A stretch of 64,000 bases of DNA, taken from assembly GCF_024345575.1 (NCBI RefSeq), contig NZ_JAGQBJ010000007.1:95046-159045 (forward strand), given 5' to 3'. The DNA is from Cyanobium sp. Morenito 9A2. GTDB taxonomy: Bacteria; Cyanobacteriota; Cyanobacteriia; PCC-6307; Cyanobiaceae. Numbering within the stretch: position 1 is the first letter of the stretch; each line of letters starts with the position of its first letter. The notes below the pieces were generated by a model. That model had not been told where the DNA came from. It searched no databases and saw only the letters and a program-made list of their open reading frames with translations. Shown here one piece after another: positions 1-7,794 of this stretch. Position numbers and translations under genes: made by a program.

Positions 1-1
1 A

Positions 2-748
2 CCGGCTCTCACGCCGGCCGCCCTGGCGGCCGACAACCCCCAGCTGCTGCCCGATCACCCCACGCCGGTGATCGACCTGGCCCGGGCCCTGAGTGAGGCC
101 CAGCGCGCCAACCTCGAACAGCAACTGAGCGCCTTTGAGCAATCCAGCGGTTGGAAACTGCGCGTGCTCACCCAGTACGAGCGGACCCCAGGGCTGGCGG
201 TCAAAGACTTCTGGAACCTCGATGAGCGCAGCCTGCTGCTGGTGGCCGATCCCCGCGGCGGCAACCTGCTCAACTTCAACGTCGGTGATGCCCTGTTCGC
301 CCTGATGCCACGGACCTTCTGGGTGGAACTCCAGACCCGCTTCGGCAACCAGTACTACGTGCGCGACCACGGCGAGGACGGCGCGATCGAGGATGCCCTG
401 ACCGCCGTGGAAACCTGCCTTGAACGCGGCGGTTGCCAGGTGGTGCCGGGCCTGCCCCGGGAGCAGTGGATCCTCACCTTCTGCACATCGGCTCTCGGTG
501 GCGTGGTGGCGGGTTTCGCCGCCTTCCCCCGCAAGAGCGGGGAATGGATCGCCTGGGCCTGGGTCCTGCTGCTCGCGCCCCTCTGGGGGATTTTGTTCGT
601 CGCCCTGGGGCTCGGTCCTGTGGTCACCCGCACCAGCGAAGTTTTGCCGGTGCTGCGCAACGTCCTGGGGTTCGCGGTGGCGGCGGTGGCGTCTTATTTC
701 ATCGCCCAGCGCACCGTCGGCGACAGCAGGCTCAGTGAAAACCCCTAG
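2..748 (+). CDS. TPM-domain (TLP18.3/Psb32-type) membrane-anchored protein, 5' end outside window
   Basis: The frame is open from the first bases of the window. It reads through what looks like the end of a signal peptide (an Ala-rich stretch ending LAA, then DNPQLLPDHPTP) into VIDLARALS, the typical start of a TPM domain. The gene therefore begins upstream, and the GTG at 68 is probably internal. The TPM domain fills roughly the next 120 residues. It is followed by two hydrophobic segments near the C-terminus (IAWAWVLLLAPLWGILFVAL and the stretch around VLGFAVAAVASYFIA), suggesting a membrane-anchored domain on the lumenal or periplasmic side. In cyanobacteria and plants this family is linked to photosystem II repair. 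The exact role of this copy is inferred from the family only. Confidence 0.75.
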   Translation, partial: PALTPAALAADNPQLLPDHPTPVIDLARALSEAQRANLEQQLSAFEQSSGWKLRVLTQYERTPGLAVKDFWNLDERSLLLVADPRGGNLLNFNVGDALFALMPRTFWVELQTRFGNQYYVRDHGEDGAIEDALTAVETCLERGGCQVVPGLPREQWILTFCTSALGGVVAGFAAFPRKSGEWIAWAWVLLLAPLWGILFVALGLGPVVTRTSEVLPVLRNVLGFAVAAVASYFIAQRTVGDSRLSENP

Positions 749-764
749 GATTTTCTCCTAGGGG
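742..764 (+). terminator. Perfect 9-bp hairpin overlapping the stop codon
   Basis: CCCCTAGGA and TCCTAGGGG form a perfect inverted repeat with a 5-nt loop (TTTTC). The left arm contains the TAG stop of the TPM gene. There is no clear T-run after the stem, so it may be a weak terminator or an mRNA 3'-end stabilising hairpin. Confidence 0.5.
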
Positions 765-840
765 CTTCAGTGCCGCCCGTGGTTAGACGCCGGACACTGA
801 ACCATCAACGACCAACAGCCCTAGGAGGGATAGAACGCCA

Positions 841-1644
841 TCAGCGACCAGCTCGGGAGTTGGCGACGTTCTCCAACAGGCACTCCAGCTGATTCGGGGT
901 GCAGACACGGCTTGGGGTCACACTGGCCAGGGGCTCAGAGGGTGCCGCAAGCTGGCCGCGCAATTGGGCCAGGTTCCACTCATAGAACGTCTTGAGTGCA
1001 GTGAAGCGCTTCACGGGCTGGCCGTAGAAGCTGCCTCCGCGAAGGGTGGGGAAAGAGGCCCATTCGGGCGCCAGACGGGCGACGAGGTTGGGTGTCAGCT
1101 GGCCCTGATCGGCGAGCTCAAGGGCACCGCGGCGGTGGATCAGCAACAGGGCCGCCTGATCTTGGGCAAAGGGTCCGAAACCGGGGAGACCGAGCGCTCG
1201 GCTGGCCATGGCCCAGGTGAAGGGCATGAACTGGTAAGCCCCAGCGGCGGCACTGGCGTAGCGGGAGCGGCGGATGACGCGGTCCGGGTGGCGCTCGAGG
1301 GAGTCCATCAGCCCACCGCCGAACATCACTCGGTAGCCGATGTCTTCACCGTTGGCCCAAGTGCCTTCGGCATAGCGGATCGTGTTAAGCAGGGCCCGGC
1401 GTTCCGGGGTCATCGCAAACACCCGTGGCATGGCCGTTGGCACTGAAGCCGACCCCAGGAGCTGGGCCCCACCGCTGTCGCCGACGGTTGCCTGGGCGGA
1501 GGGAGCCAAGGGAAGAGTGGCAAGGCACATGGAAGCACCGACCAGAAACTGGCGGACACGGGAGCGACGGACCGTGCGTGTGGAACCTTCAGACGAGGAT
1601 GTGGATCGCTGCATACCGGCGGATTCGAAGGACATTGCGGCCAT
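841..1644 (-). CDS. Secreted muramidase-like protein, glycoside hydrolase 104 type
   Basis: This is a 267-aa protein if translated from the ATG at 1644; ATGs at 1635 and 1614 are alternatives. The open frame extends to 1863, but the extra part looks non-coding. After an Arg-rich N-terminus there is a hydrophobic signal segment ending in PSAQA. The catalytic region follows, with RYAEGTWANGEDIGYRVMFGG, then SAAAGAYQFMPFTW and later FAQDQAALLL, which match the lysozyme-like GH104 fold (P1 phage muramidase relatives); the Glu in AEGT is the presumed acid. Such enzymes cleave peptidoglycan glycan strands in the periplasm. The gene stands alone, with a 412-bp AT-richer region upstream. Family call good, start uncertain. 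Confidence 0.72.
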   Translation of the reverse strand: MAAMSFESAGMQRSTSSSEGSTRTVRRSRVRQFLVGASMCLATLPLAPSAQATVGDSGGAQLLGSASVPTAMPRVFAMTPERRALLNTIRYAEGTWANGEDIGYRVMFGGGLMDSLERHPDRVIRRSRYASAAAGAYQFMPFTWAMASRALGLPGFGPFAQDQAALLLIHRRGALELADQGQLTPNLVARLAPEWASFPTLRGGSFYGQPVKRFTALKTFYEWNLAQLRGQLAAPSEPLASVTPSRVCTPNQLECLLENVANSRAGR

Positions 1645-2056
1645 GCCAAGGACCTGTTCCGTCCACCTCAGGGCATGGGATCGCCCTGAGGTGGATGTGG
1701 AGCGGTAAGGAATGGGAGAACGAGCTGAATGAGCGGATGACTCAGCTGATCTGGTTTGCTTGGCGAGAAGTTGAGAGTGACGGTGGAGAAGACAGAAGCT
1801 GAATGCGAAGAAAGGGATAGCGGGTTCGCAGTGGAAAGCCCGATTTCGGAATTCGCGAATCAATACAACTGAATTCGTCGCCGGTAATTTGTCAAACGTT
1901 CGCCGTCAAAGAGTTCTTGATAGTGACAGTCACACAACCGTCCACTTGTTATCACGACTACACCAGCGGTTTCAGATCAACCAGTACCACTTGATTTCCA
2001 TTCAATTCAGTTCAGAAATCGCGTTCAACGATTCACTTAACCATCGGCACTGCTGA
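1645..2056. other. Intergenic region, AT-richer, presumed promoter of the muramidase gene
   Basis: No convincing gene. The part at about 1865-2045 is clearly more AT-rich than its surroundings and lies upstream of the minus-strand muramidase gene and downstream of the minus-strand glycosyltransferase. It probably holds the muramidase promoter, but I could not single out a clear -35/-10 pair. Confidence 0.4.
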
Positions 2057-3199
2057 TCAATGCCTTGACAGGTCAACTGTCCCTGTGCCGATCAACCCGG
2101 CAGACCGACCGCAAGCCAGTGCCACCAAAGCCTCTGCCGCCTGCTGCGCCCCATCCATGGCCAGAGGTGGCCCACTGGGGGGGAGCAAAGGCTGATCCAG
2201 CTGCCAGTCGCCCGCCTGGAGCTGGGACTGGCTCAGCAGCCGGTGGCGACCGTGTCGCGCCAAAGCTTGTTCGAGCACGGCGGCCTCGGCAAAACCCTCC
2301 CGGTGCACCACATGCAGGCCCACACCCTGGCTGAGGGCCTCACAGAAGCTGCTATAGCCAGGCTTGGTGATCATGCGTCCGCAGAGGGGCATCAGCTCCA
2401 GGGGCCGCACCTCCGCCGGCAGGGCGCGCACGTTGCTTGGCGACTCCTCGGGATTGAAGCGGGGATCAGTCACCACGAACTGGTGGTCGCCCCAGGCGGC
2501 GAAGCGCTGGGGATCGAGCGGGAAGCCAAGGCCACCGAAACTCACCAGCACGCAGCGCTCAGGCTCGTCCGGCAGTCCCAGTCGATGGCGCAGAACCTCC
2601 GCCTCCAACTGGGGCCTTCCGCAGGTCAGCCCCAGCATCAGCGTCGGCAAGTGCCAATCCATCGGCATCGCCAGGGGGCAGTGAAGCAGCAGATCCCCCT
2701 GGCGATAGAGGGCCAGAGCCGACGCGGCCCAGGGGGCGAAGGCGGGCCCCATGGCCCCGTAGATCGCCTCCCAGCCAAAGTTTCCCAGCCAGGCCAGGGG
2801 CGCCCCCAGGGACCGGGCCAGCCGCGCCGCCGCCGGTGGCACATCCGCCAGCACCAGGACCGGTTCCTGCTGAAGCCGCAGCCAGGCCGCCTCGGCGGCC
2901 ACGGTGGCCCCCAGCTCCTCGTCCAGGTTCTCGAGCGCCGCCAAGGTGGCAGGGCCATCGGCCCCGAGCGCATCGGCCTGCACCACCCCCACATCCCAAC
3001 GGCAGGGCCGAATCTCGATCGCCGCCCCCGCTGGAAGGCCCTGCGCCTCCTCCAGGGCCGTGACCAGAAAGGCCCGGGGCAGCGTTGTGGACACCACCAG
3101 GCGCCAGTCGGGCCGCAGGCCACGCAGGGCGGTAAGCACGGAAGCGGTGCGTGAGCCATGGCCGAACCCATGGGCACTCACGCAGGCATAAATCAGCAC
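2057..3199 (-). CDS. GT-B-like glycosyltransferase family protein
   Basis: A 380-aa protein. It begins MLIYACVSAHGFGHGSRTAS, the Gly/His loop typical of the N-terminal Rossmann half of GT-B enzymes and very like the N-terminal part of plant and bacterial arabinokinase-type proteins. The C-terminal half carries VLVSFGGLGFPLD and later ITKPGYSSFCEALSQG, the nucleotide-sugar binding pattern of GT-B folds. It is probably cytoplasmic; donor and acceptor cannot be named. Its start overlaps the stop of the upstream metallophosphoesterase gene by 7 bp, so the two are likely co-transcribed and translationally coupled. Confidence 0.7.
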   Translation of the reverse strand: MLIYACVSAHGFGHGSRTASVLTALRGLRPDWRLVVSTTLPRAFLVTALEEAQGLPAGAAIEIRPCRWDVGVVQADALGADGPATLAALENLDEELGATVAAEAAWLRLQQEPVLVLADVPPAAARLARSLGAPLAWLGNFGWEAIYGAMGPAFAPWAASALALYRQGDLLLHCPLAMPMDWHLPTLMLGLTCGRPQLEAEVLRHRLGLPDEPERCVLVSFGGLGFPLDPQRFAAWGDHQFVVTDPRFNPEESPSNVRALPAEVRPLELMPLCGRMITKPGYSSFCEALSQGVGLHVVHREGFAEAAVLEQALARHGRHRLLSQSQLQAGDWQLDQPLLPPSGPPLAMDGAQQAAEALVALACGRSAGLIGTGTVDLSRH

Positions 3200-4092
3200 G
3201 GCAAGGGCTGCGCTTCCAAGCTGGATTCAGACGGTGGCGCGGGCTGGGCCGCCCGTTGGTGGAGCCGCTGCTGGTAGAGCAGACGACCGTCCAGCCCATA
3301 CCAGCGGTGGCTGGCATGGAGCAGCTGGCCGCCGCTGAGTTCGACCCAGGAGAAATGGCGCAGGCGCCGGCCCTGTTCATCGGTGCCGTGGCGGGGCACA
3401 GAGGCCGCATTGAGGTAAGCGGTGCCGCCCCGATCGATCTGGAAACTGCGGCGCTCCCCCTGGCCCAGCCAGAGGCGGTGGTGCATGTGGCCGAAGACCA
3501 CGAGGGGCAGGGGGCGATGGCGGCGCACCTGGGCGATCGCCTCGGACAGGTCCTGATCACCCCAGTCGCGGGCGGGGCTTTTCCAATCACGGCCGCAGAG
3601 GTCGGCGGCCAAACTGCCCAGCCCGCTGGGGCCGGCGTGGCTCAGAAACACCAACGGCAGCTCCAGAGGGGCGGCGAGGGCTGCCGAGAGGATGCGTTCG
3701 GTGGACTCCTCCCGGCTCACGGGCCCCCAGATCGCCCGCACGGGATCGGAGAGGTGGTAGCCGCCCCCGGGGCTGCAGGGACGCCCCCCCACCACCGCCA
3801 GGCCGGGGGGATCCAACTGGCAGCGCCCCCAGCCGCAGTGGCGATCGCCCAGATGGTCGAGCTGGCGCTGCAGGGTTCGGCCACTGGCGTCACGGCCGGT
3901 GTCGTGGTTGCCGAGAATGCAGGCCAGCGGCAGGGTCAGTTTGCCCAAGCTGGCGGCGATGCGCTCCTGACCGTCGTGGAGGTCGCCCACCACCAGCAGC
4001 GCATCGGGGGCCAGCAGGGTGAGCAGGTCGACATCGCTGCCATCCCACTGCCCATGCAGGTCTCCAGCGATGGCGAGACGTTGGACGACCAA
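3193..4092 (-). CDS. Metallophosphoesterase of the cyanobacterial TIGR04168 type
   Basis: A 299-aa protein with the calcineurin-like metal motifs in order: GDLHG near residue 10, GDLHDG near 37, GNHDTG near 62, a central SHAG, and GHMHH near 202. Together they form the di-metal site. A TTG start at 4092 is chosen because an in-frame stop lies just upstream and the GDLHG motif is only ten residues in. It is divergent from nadA across 46 bp that contain a perfect palindrome. The substrate is unknown. The glycosyltransferase gene starts inside its last codons. Confidence 0.75.
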   Translation of the reverse strand: MVVQRLAIAGDLHGQWDGSDVDLLTLLAPDALLVVGDLHDGQERIAASLGKLTLPLACILGNHDTGRDASGRTLQRQLDHLGDRHCGWGRCQLDPPGLAVVGGRPCSPGGGYHLSDPVRAIWGPVSREESTERILSAALAAPLELPLVFLSHAGPSGLGSLAADLCGRDWKSPARDWGDQDLSEAIAQVRRHRPLPLVVFGHMHHRLWLGQGERRSFQIDRGGTAYLNAASVPRHGTDEQGRRLRHFSWVELSGGQLLHASHRWYGLDGRLLYQQRLHQRAAQPAPPSESSLEAQPLPC

Positions 4093-4107
4093 CCCGTTTC
4101 CCTAGGC

Positions 4108-4126
4108 TTGGGTCATCCTGACCCAA
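4108..4126. promoter_or_regulatory. Perfect 8-bp palindrome between divergent genes, candidate operator
   Basis: TTGGGTCA-TCC-TGACCCAA sits in the 46-bp gap between the metallophosphoesterase start and nadA. Its position and perfect dyad symmetry suggest a regulator binding site. The protein that would bind it cannot be named from the sequence. Confidence 0.4.
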
Positions 4127-4138
4127 TCGAGGTCGATC

Positions 4139-5095
4139 TTGGTATTGACGGCAGCGATCGCCGAGCGACCCCCCAGCGACCTGACGGAGGCCATCAAAGA
4201 ACTGCGGGACCACCGTAACGCCGTCATCTTGGCGCACTACTACCAACCGCCTGAGATCCAGGACATCGCCGATCTCGTGGGCGATTCCCTTGAATTGGCC
4301 CGGCGGGCCGCCAGCACCGACGCCGATGTGATCGCCTTCTGCGGCGTTCACTTCATGGCCGAAACCGCCAAGATCCTCAACCCCAGCAAGACCGTGGTGC
4401 TGCCGGATCTGGAGGCAGGCTGCTCCCTGGCGGATGCCTGCCCCGCCGACGGCTTTGCCGCCTTCCGCGCCCAGCACCCGGACCACATCGTGGTGAGCTA
4501 CATCAATTGTTCAGCGGCGGTGAAGGCCCAGAGCGACCTGATCTGCACCAGCAGCAACGCCGTCGAGCTGGTGCGTCAGCTGCCCGCCGATCGGCCGATC
4601 CTGTTCGCCCCCGACCAGAACCTGGGTCGCTGGGTGGCGCGCAACAGCGGCCGCGAGCTCACCCTCTGGCCCGGCAGCTGCCTGGTGCATGAAACCTTCA
4701 GCGAGGAGGCGTTGCTGCGCCTGAAGCTGGAGCACCCCGAGGCGGAGGTGATCGCCCACCCGGAATGTCAGCAGCACCTGCTGGATCTGGCCGATTTCAT
4801 CGGCTCCACCAGCAAGCTGCTGCAGCGGGCCGAAACCAGCGGGGCCAGCAGCTTCATCGTGCTGACCGAACCGGGCATCCTGCACCGCATGCGTGGCCGC
4901 GTGCCCCACAAGCCGTTCTTTGAAGTGCCCGGCGCCGATGGCTGCAGCTGCAACGCCTGCCCCTACATGCGACTCAACACCCTCGAGAAACTCTGGCGCT
5001 GCCTGCAGACCCTCTCTCCGGCGATCGACCTCGACGAAGGCCTGCGCCTGCGGGCCCTCGCACCGATCGAGCGCATGCTGGCGCTGAGCCCCTGA
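4139..5095 (+). CDS. nadA: Quinolinate synthase NadA
   Basis: A 318-aa [4Fe-4S] enzyme that condenses iminoaspartate with dihydroxyacetone phosphate to quinolinate in de novo NAD synthesis. Diagnostic stretches are [22 protein letters not shown], then [30 protein letters not shown], the [10 protein letters not shown] loop, and the late [10 protein letters not shown]. The three conserved cluster cysteines (in AGCSLAD, in PECQQH and in CNACPYM) are all present. Length matches the family. The TTG start at 4139 follows AGGTCG; an ATG start is not available near the N-terminus. Confidence 0.93.
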   Translation: MVLTAAIAERPPSDLTEAIKELRDHRNAVILAHYYQPPEIQDIADLVGDSLELARRAASTDADVIAFCGVHFMAETAKILNPSKTVVLPDLEAGCSLADACPADGFAAFRAQHPDHIVVSYINCSAAVKAQSDLICTSSNAVELVRQLPADRPILFAPDQNLGRWVARNSGRELTLWPGSCLVHETFSEEALLRLKLEHPEAEVIAHPECQQHLLDLADFIGSTSKLLQRAETSGASSFIVLTEPGILHRMRGRVPHKPFFEVPGADGCSCNACPYMRLNTLEKLWRCLQTLSPAIDLDEGLRLRALAPIERMLALSP

Positions 5096-5101
5096 GCCGG
5101 T

Positions 5102-5269
5102 TCAGTTGGCGTACACAATCAGGTAGCTCCCCAGCAGGGTGAGCAGACCCACCATCGCTCCGATGGCCAGCAGGGCATGGTTCTGGGCGTCGCGGTTGGT
5201 TGCACCGATCAGGGTCGTTCCCTCATCGGCATAGAGGTTGTCGTGGTTGTCAAGATCGTGGGTATGCAT
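5102..5269 (-). CDS. Small single-pass membrane protein, 55 aa
   Basis: Translation from the ATG at 5269 (the frame runs a little further to 5293) gives a polar His/Asp-rich head, MHTHDLDNHDNLYADEG, and one transmembrane helix (ALLAIGAMVGLLTLLGSYLIV) at the C-terminus. It is divergent from the diguanylate cyclase gene across 52 bp and convergent with nadA with only 6 bp between the stops. Small one-helix proteins of this sort are common in picocyanobacteria. No function is assigned. Confidence 0.6.
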   Translation of the reverse strand: MHTHDLDNHDNLYADEGTTLIGATNRDAQNHALLAIGAMVGLLTLLGSYLIVYAN

Positions 5270-5321
5270 GACGACGGAGCGGAAAGGGCACACTTCAAGC
5301 TAGAGAGGATTCGCTGATCCA

Positions 5322-7442
5322 ATGCCGGTCGCGGCCATGACCCAGGCAACGGGCCCTGCTGCTGAGCCCGGTGCGGTTGGCCCCAGGCGAGGAATCGCCT
5401 GGTTGCGCTTGATCCCCTGGTTGGTGCTGGCCATGGGGCTCCTGGGCACGGGGATGATCTGCGAAAGCACTCGCCGCGTTCAGGTCCGTGAACAGGAGCG
5501 GCTCGTGCAGGGCCTGAGCAGGGACATCGCCCAGGCCCTGCAGTCAAAAGTCACCACCAGCGTGGCCCTGCTGACGGCGGTGGCGGGACTGTTCGACGCC
5601 TCGACGGTGGTGAATCGCGAGGAATTCCACACCTTCTACGACTCACTGAAGCTGTCGGAATCCAACTTGGCGGGCCTTCAGGGGGTTGGTTTCGCCCGGG
5701 TGATCCCCGCCGGCGGAGTACCCGCCTTCGAAGCCTCGCGGCGGGCCGAGGGTTTGAGCGATTTCCGCGTCACGCCCCCTGGCCAGCGGCCCTTGATCTC
5801 GGCAGTGGACTACATCGAGCCGCTCGACGGGCCCAACCGACGCTCGCTTGGATTCGACATGTACGCCCAACCCAGCCAGCGCCTGGCCATGGACGAGGCC
5901 GCGGAGACAGGACAGGTCGTGCTCTCGGGACCTCTGGCCCTGACCCAGGAAACCAGCCGGAGCCCCCAGGTGGGGGCGTTGCTTCTGGTGCCCATCTACC
6001 GCACTCCAGAGGTCGGGGATCTGGTGGGCAAGGCCAAGGTCGGGGAACTGCTGGGCTGGGCCTTCTCCCCCTTGCGCCTGGGGGACCTGATTCGGGCGGC
6101 CCTGGCCACGGTCGACAATCCCCAGATCCAGCATGCCTGGCTGAGAATCTATGACGGTGATCAGCCCAGGGCTGATCGGCTGGTGTTCTCCCAGGAGGGC
6201 CTGGAGAGGAACTCCAGGGCGGATTCGCCCTTCCCAAGAGGCGAGGCGGTTGAGGAGTCGATTCGCCTCCTCAACCGCAGCTGGCGCCTCCGGGTTCAGC
6301 TCGATTCGGGCAGCATCGAGGGCATGGGCCTTCGCGCCAGCCTTGGGGTGATGGCCCTCTACGGCAGCCTGATCAGCCTGTTGGCCGCCTTGATCAGCCG
6401 CAGCCTGGTGACCAGTCACCTGGCCACGGCCGAAGCCCTGGCACTGGCGCAGAAGGCGAATCAGGAACGCGCCCTGGCCAGCACGGTCTTCGAAAGCAGC
6501 CCCCTTGGCATCCTCGTCACCGATGCCGACGGCATCGTGCTGACGACCAACAAGGCCTTCACGCAGATCAGCGGCTACTCCAGGATCGAAGCCACAGGTC
6601 ACAAGGCCAATCTGCTCAAGTCAGGCCTTCACGATCAGGCCTTTTACCGCGGCCTGTGGCAAAGCCTTCTCCAGCATGGGTTCTGGAAGGATGAACTCTG
6701 GAACCGCCTCCGCAACGGCAGCATCCAGCGCCATGAACTCATCATCACCGCCGTGCGCAACAGCGACCACGTGACCACCAGCTACGTGGGCATGCTCCAG
6801 GACGTGAGCGAGCGCTACCGAGAACAGCAGCTGATCCGCCACAGCGCCTTGCACGACGACCTGACCGGACTGGCGAACCGCCCGTTGCTGATGGGTCAAC
6901 TGGAACAGGCCCTGGCCCTGGCCCGGCGCCATGGCCAACGGGTGGGCCTGTTGTTCATGGACCTCGATGGCTTCAAGGCGATCAACGATCAGCTGGGCCA
7001 TGACGTGGGCGACCAATTGCTGAAACGGGTGGCCGAGCGCCTCCAGGAAGGGGTGCGCGAGACGGACACCCTTTGCCGTCAGGGGGGAGATGAATTCGTG
7101 CTGCTGATTCCCCAGGCCGGCAGCTTCGAACAGCTGCTCGCGCTCGGCCAGAAACTGATCGAGCAGGTGAGCCGCCCTTACCCCGAACTCCCGGGCACGG
7201 TGCACATCGGGATGAGCGTCGGGATCGCCCGCTGGCCGGAGAACGGCAATGACGCCGATGCACTGCTCAAGGCCGCGGACATCGCCATGTACGCCGCCAA
7301 GGAGGCGACGGGGGCGAAGGTGCGGGTGTCTCCGGTCTCAACCCCTCTCCAGCCGGCGCACGATGAAACCCATCAGCACCAACGAGCCCGCCAGGGCGAT
7401 CAACAGGGTGATGGTCATCAAGGGGATCACGCGGTGGTCTGA
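5322..7442 (+). CDS. Membrane diguanylate cyclase: CHASE sensor, PAS, GGDEF
   Basis: A 706-aa protein. A first transmembrane helix (about residues 27-47) is followed by an extracytoplasmic CHASE-type sensor domain (about 80-300), then a second helix (LGVMALYGSLISLLAALIS), a PAS domain (VFESSPLGILVTDADGIVL) and a GGDEF domain with an intact GGDEF motif. An RETD inhibitory I-site sits five residues before it. The protein should make cyclic di-GMP from two GTP and be feedback inhibited. No EAL domain is present. The last ~30 residues (Gln/His-rich) look like read-through of non-conserved sequence after the GGDEF fold. The ligand of the CHASE domain is unknown. Confidence 0.88.
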   Translation: MPVAAMTQATGPAAEPGAVGPRRGIAWLRLIPWLVLAMGLLGTGMICESTRRVQVREQERLVQGLSRDIAQALQSKVTTSVALLTAVAGLFDASTVVNREEFHTFYDSLKLSESNLAGLQGVGFARVIPAGGVPAFEASRRAEGLSDFRVTPPGQRPLISAVDYIEPLDGPNRRSLGFDMYAQPSQRLAMDEAAETGQVVLSGPLALTQETSRSPQVGALLLVPIYRTPEVGDLVGKAKVGELLGWAFSPLRLGDLIRAALATVDNPQIQHAWLRIYDGDQPRADRLVFSQEGLERNSRADSPFPRGEAVEESIRLLNRSWRLRVQLDSGSIEGMGLRASLGVMALYGSLISLLAALISRSLVTSHLATAEALALAQKANQERALASTVFESSPLGILVTDADGIVLTTNKAFTQISGYSRIEATGHKANLLKSGLHDQAFYRGLWQSLLQHGFWKDELWNRLRNGSIQRHELIITAVRNSDHVTTSYVGMLQDVSERYREQQLIRHSALHDDLTGLANRPLLMGQLEQALALARRHGQRVGLLFMDLDGFKAINDQLGHDVGDQLLKRVAERLQEGVRETDTLCRQGGDEFVLLIPQAGSFEQLLALGQKLIEQVSRPYPELPGTVHIGMSVGIARWPENGNDADALLKAADIAMYAAKEATGAKVRVSPVSTPLQPAHDETHQHQRARQGDQQGDGHQGDHAVV
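7338..7430 (-). CDS. Possible one-helix membrane peptide antisense to the diguanylate cyclase 3' end
   Basis: On the minus strand a short frame from GTG 7430 (or ATG 7418) to TGA 7338 reads MTITLLIALAGSLVLMGF followed by IVRRLERG. That is one clean hydrophobic helix with a positively charged end, as in small thylakoid or membrane subunits. It lies opposite the non-conserved tail of the diguanylate cyclase, which supports it being the real coding strand there. No good ribosome binding site is seen and it does not match any small photosystem or cytochrome b6f subunit I know. Confidence 0.3.
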   Translation of the reverse strand: MIPLMTITLLIALAGSLVLMGFIVRRLERG

Positions 7443-7482
7443 TTATCCCTGCCATGGCCCAGCCACTGGCCAGGATGGGGCC

Positions 7483-7794
7483 ATGGCTCAACTCCCCCGC
7501 CGTTGCGACCTGCATCGCCCACACCCCGGCCCCTGGGGTGGCCTGGGTCCCTGGGGGTCCACGGCCCTGATTGTGCTGCTGGTGCTGCTCCCTGCCGTCG
7601 CCCGCGCCGATGCCAACCTGCCCACCTGCCTGCGCTGGCGCAGCAGCAGCGGTCTGGAGCACATCCAGCTGGGCAACCGCCTCGGCGCGGCCAACCTGCT
7701 CACCAAAAACCAGAAGCTGGATCCCGGCGCCCCCGACGGCAGCCGGCCCCTCTACCGCGACTCCGACATCGCCCGGCTCTGCCGCAGCTACTGA
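7483..7794 (+). CDS. Small secreted hypothetical protein, 103 aa
   Basis: The ATG at 7483 follows AGGATGGGG. A hydrophobic segment (STALIVLLVLLPAVARADA) looks like a signal peptide with an AxA site. The mature part of about 60 residues contains two cysteines (TCLRW and ARLCRSY, possibly a disulfide) and a charged region. It ends 7 bp inside the convergent polyferredoxin gene. Function unknown. Confidence 0.5.
   Translation: MAQLPRRCDLHRPHPGPWGGLGPWGSTALIVLLVLLPAVARADANLPTCLRWRSSSGLEHIQLGNRLGAANLLTKNQKLDPGAPDGSRPLYRDSDIARLCRSY

Noticed and set aside
742..764. Possible integration site at the 9-bp hairpin
   Set aside because: The symmetry is short, unique in this region and overlaps a stop codon, so a terminator or mRNA-end role is simpler.
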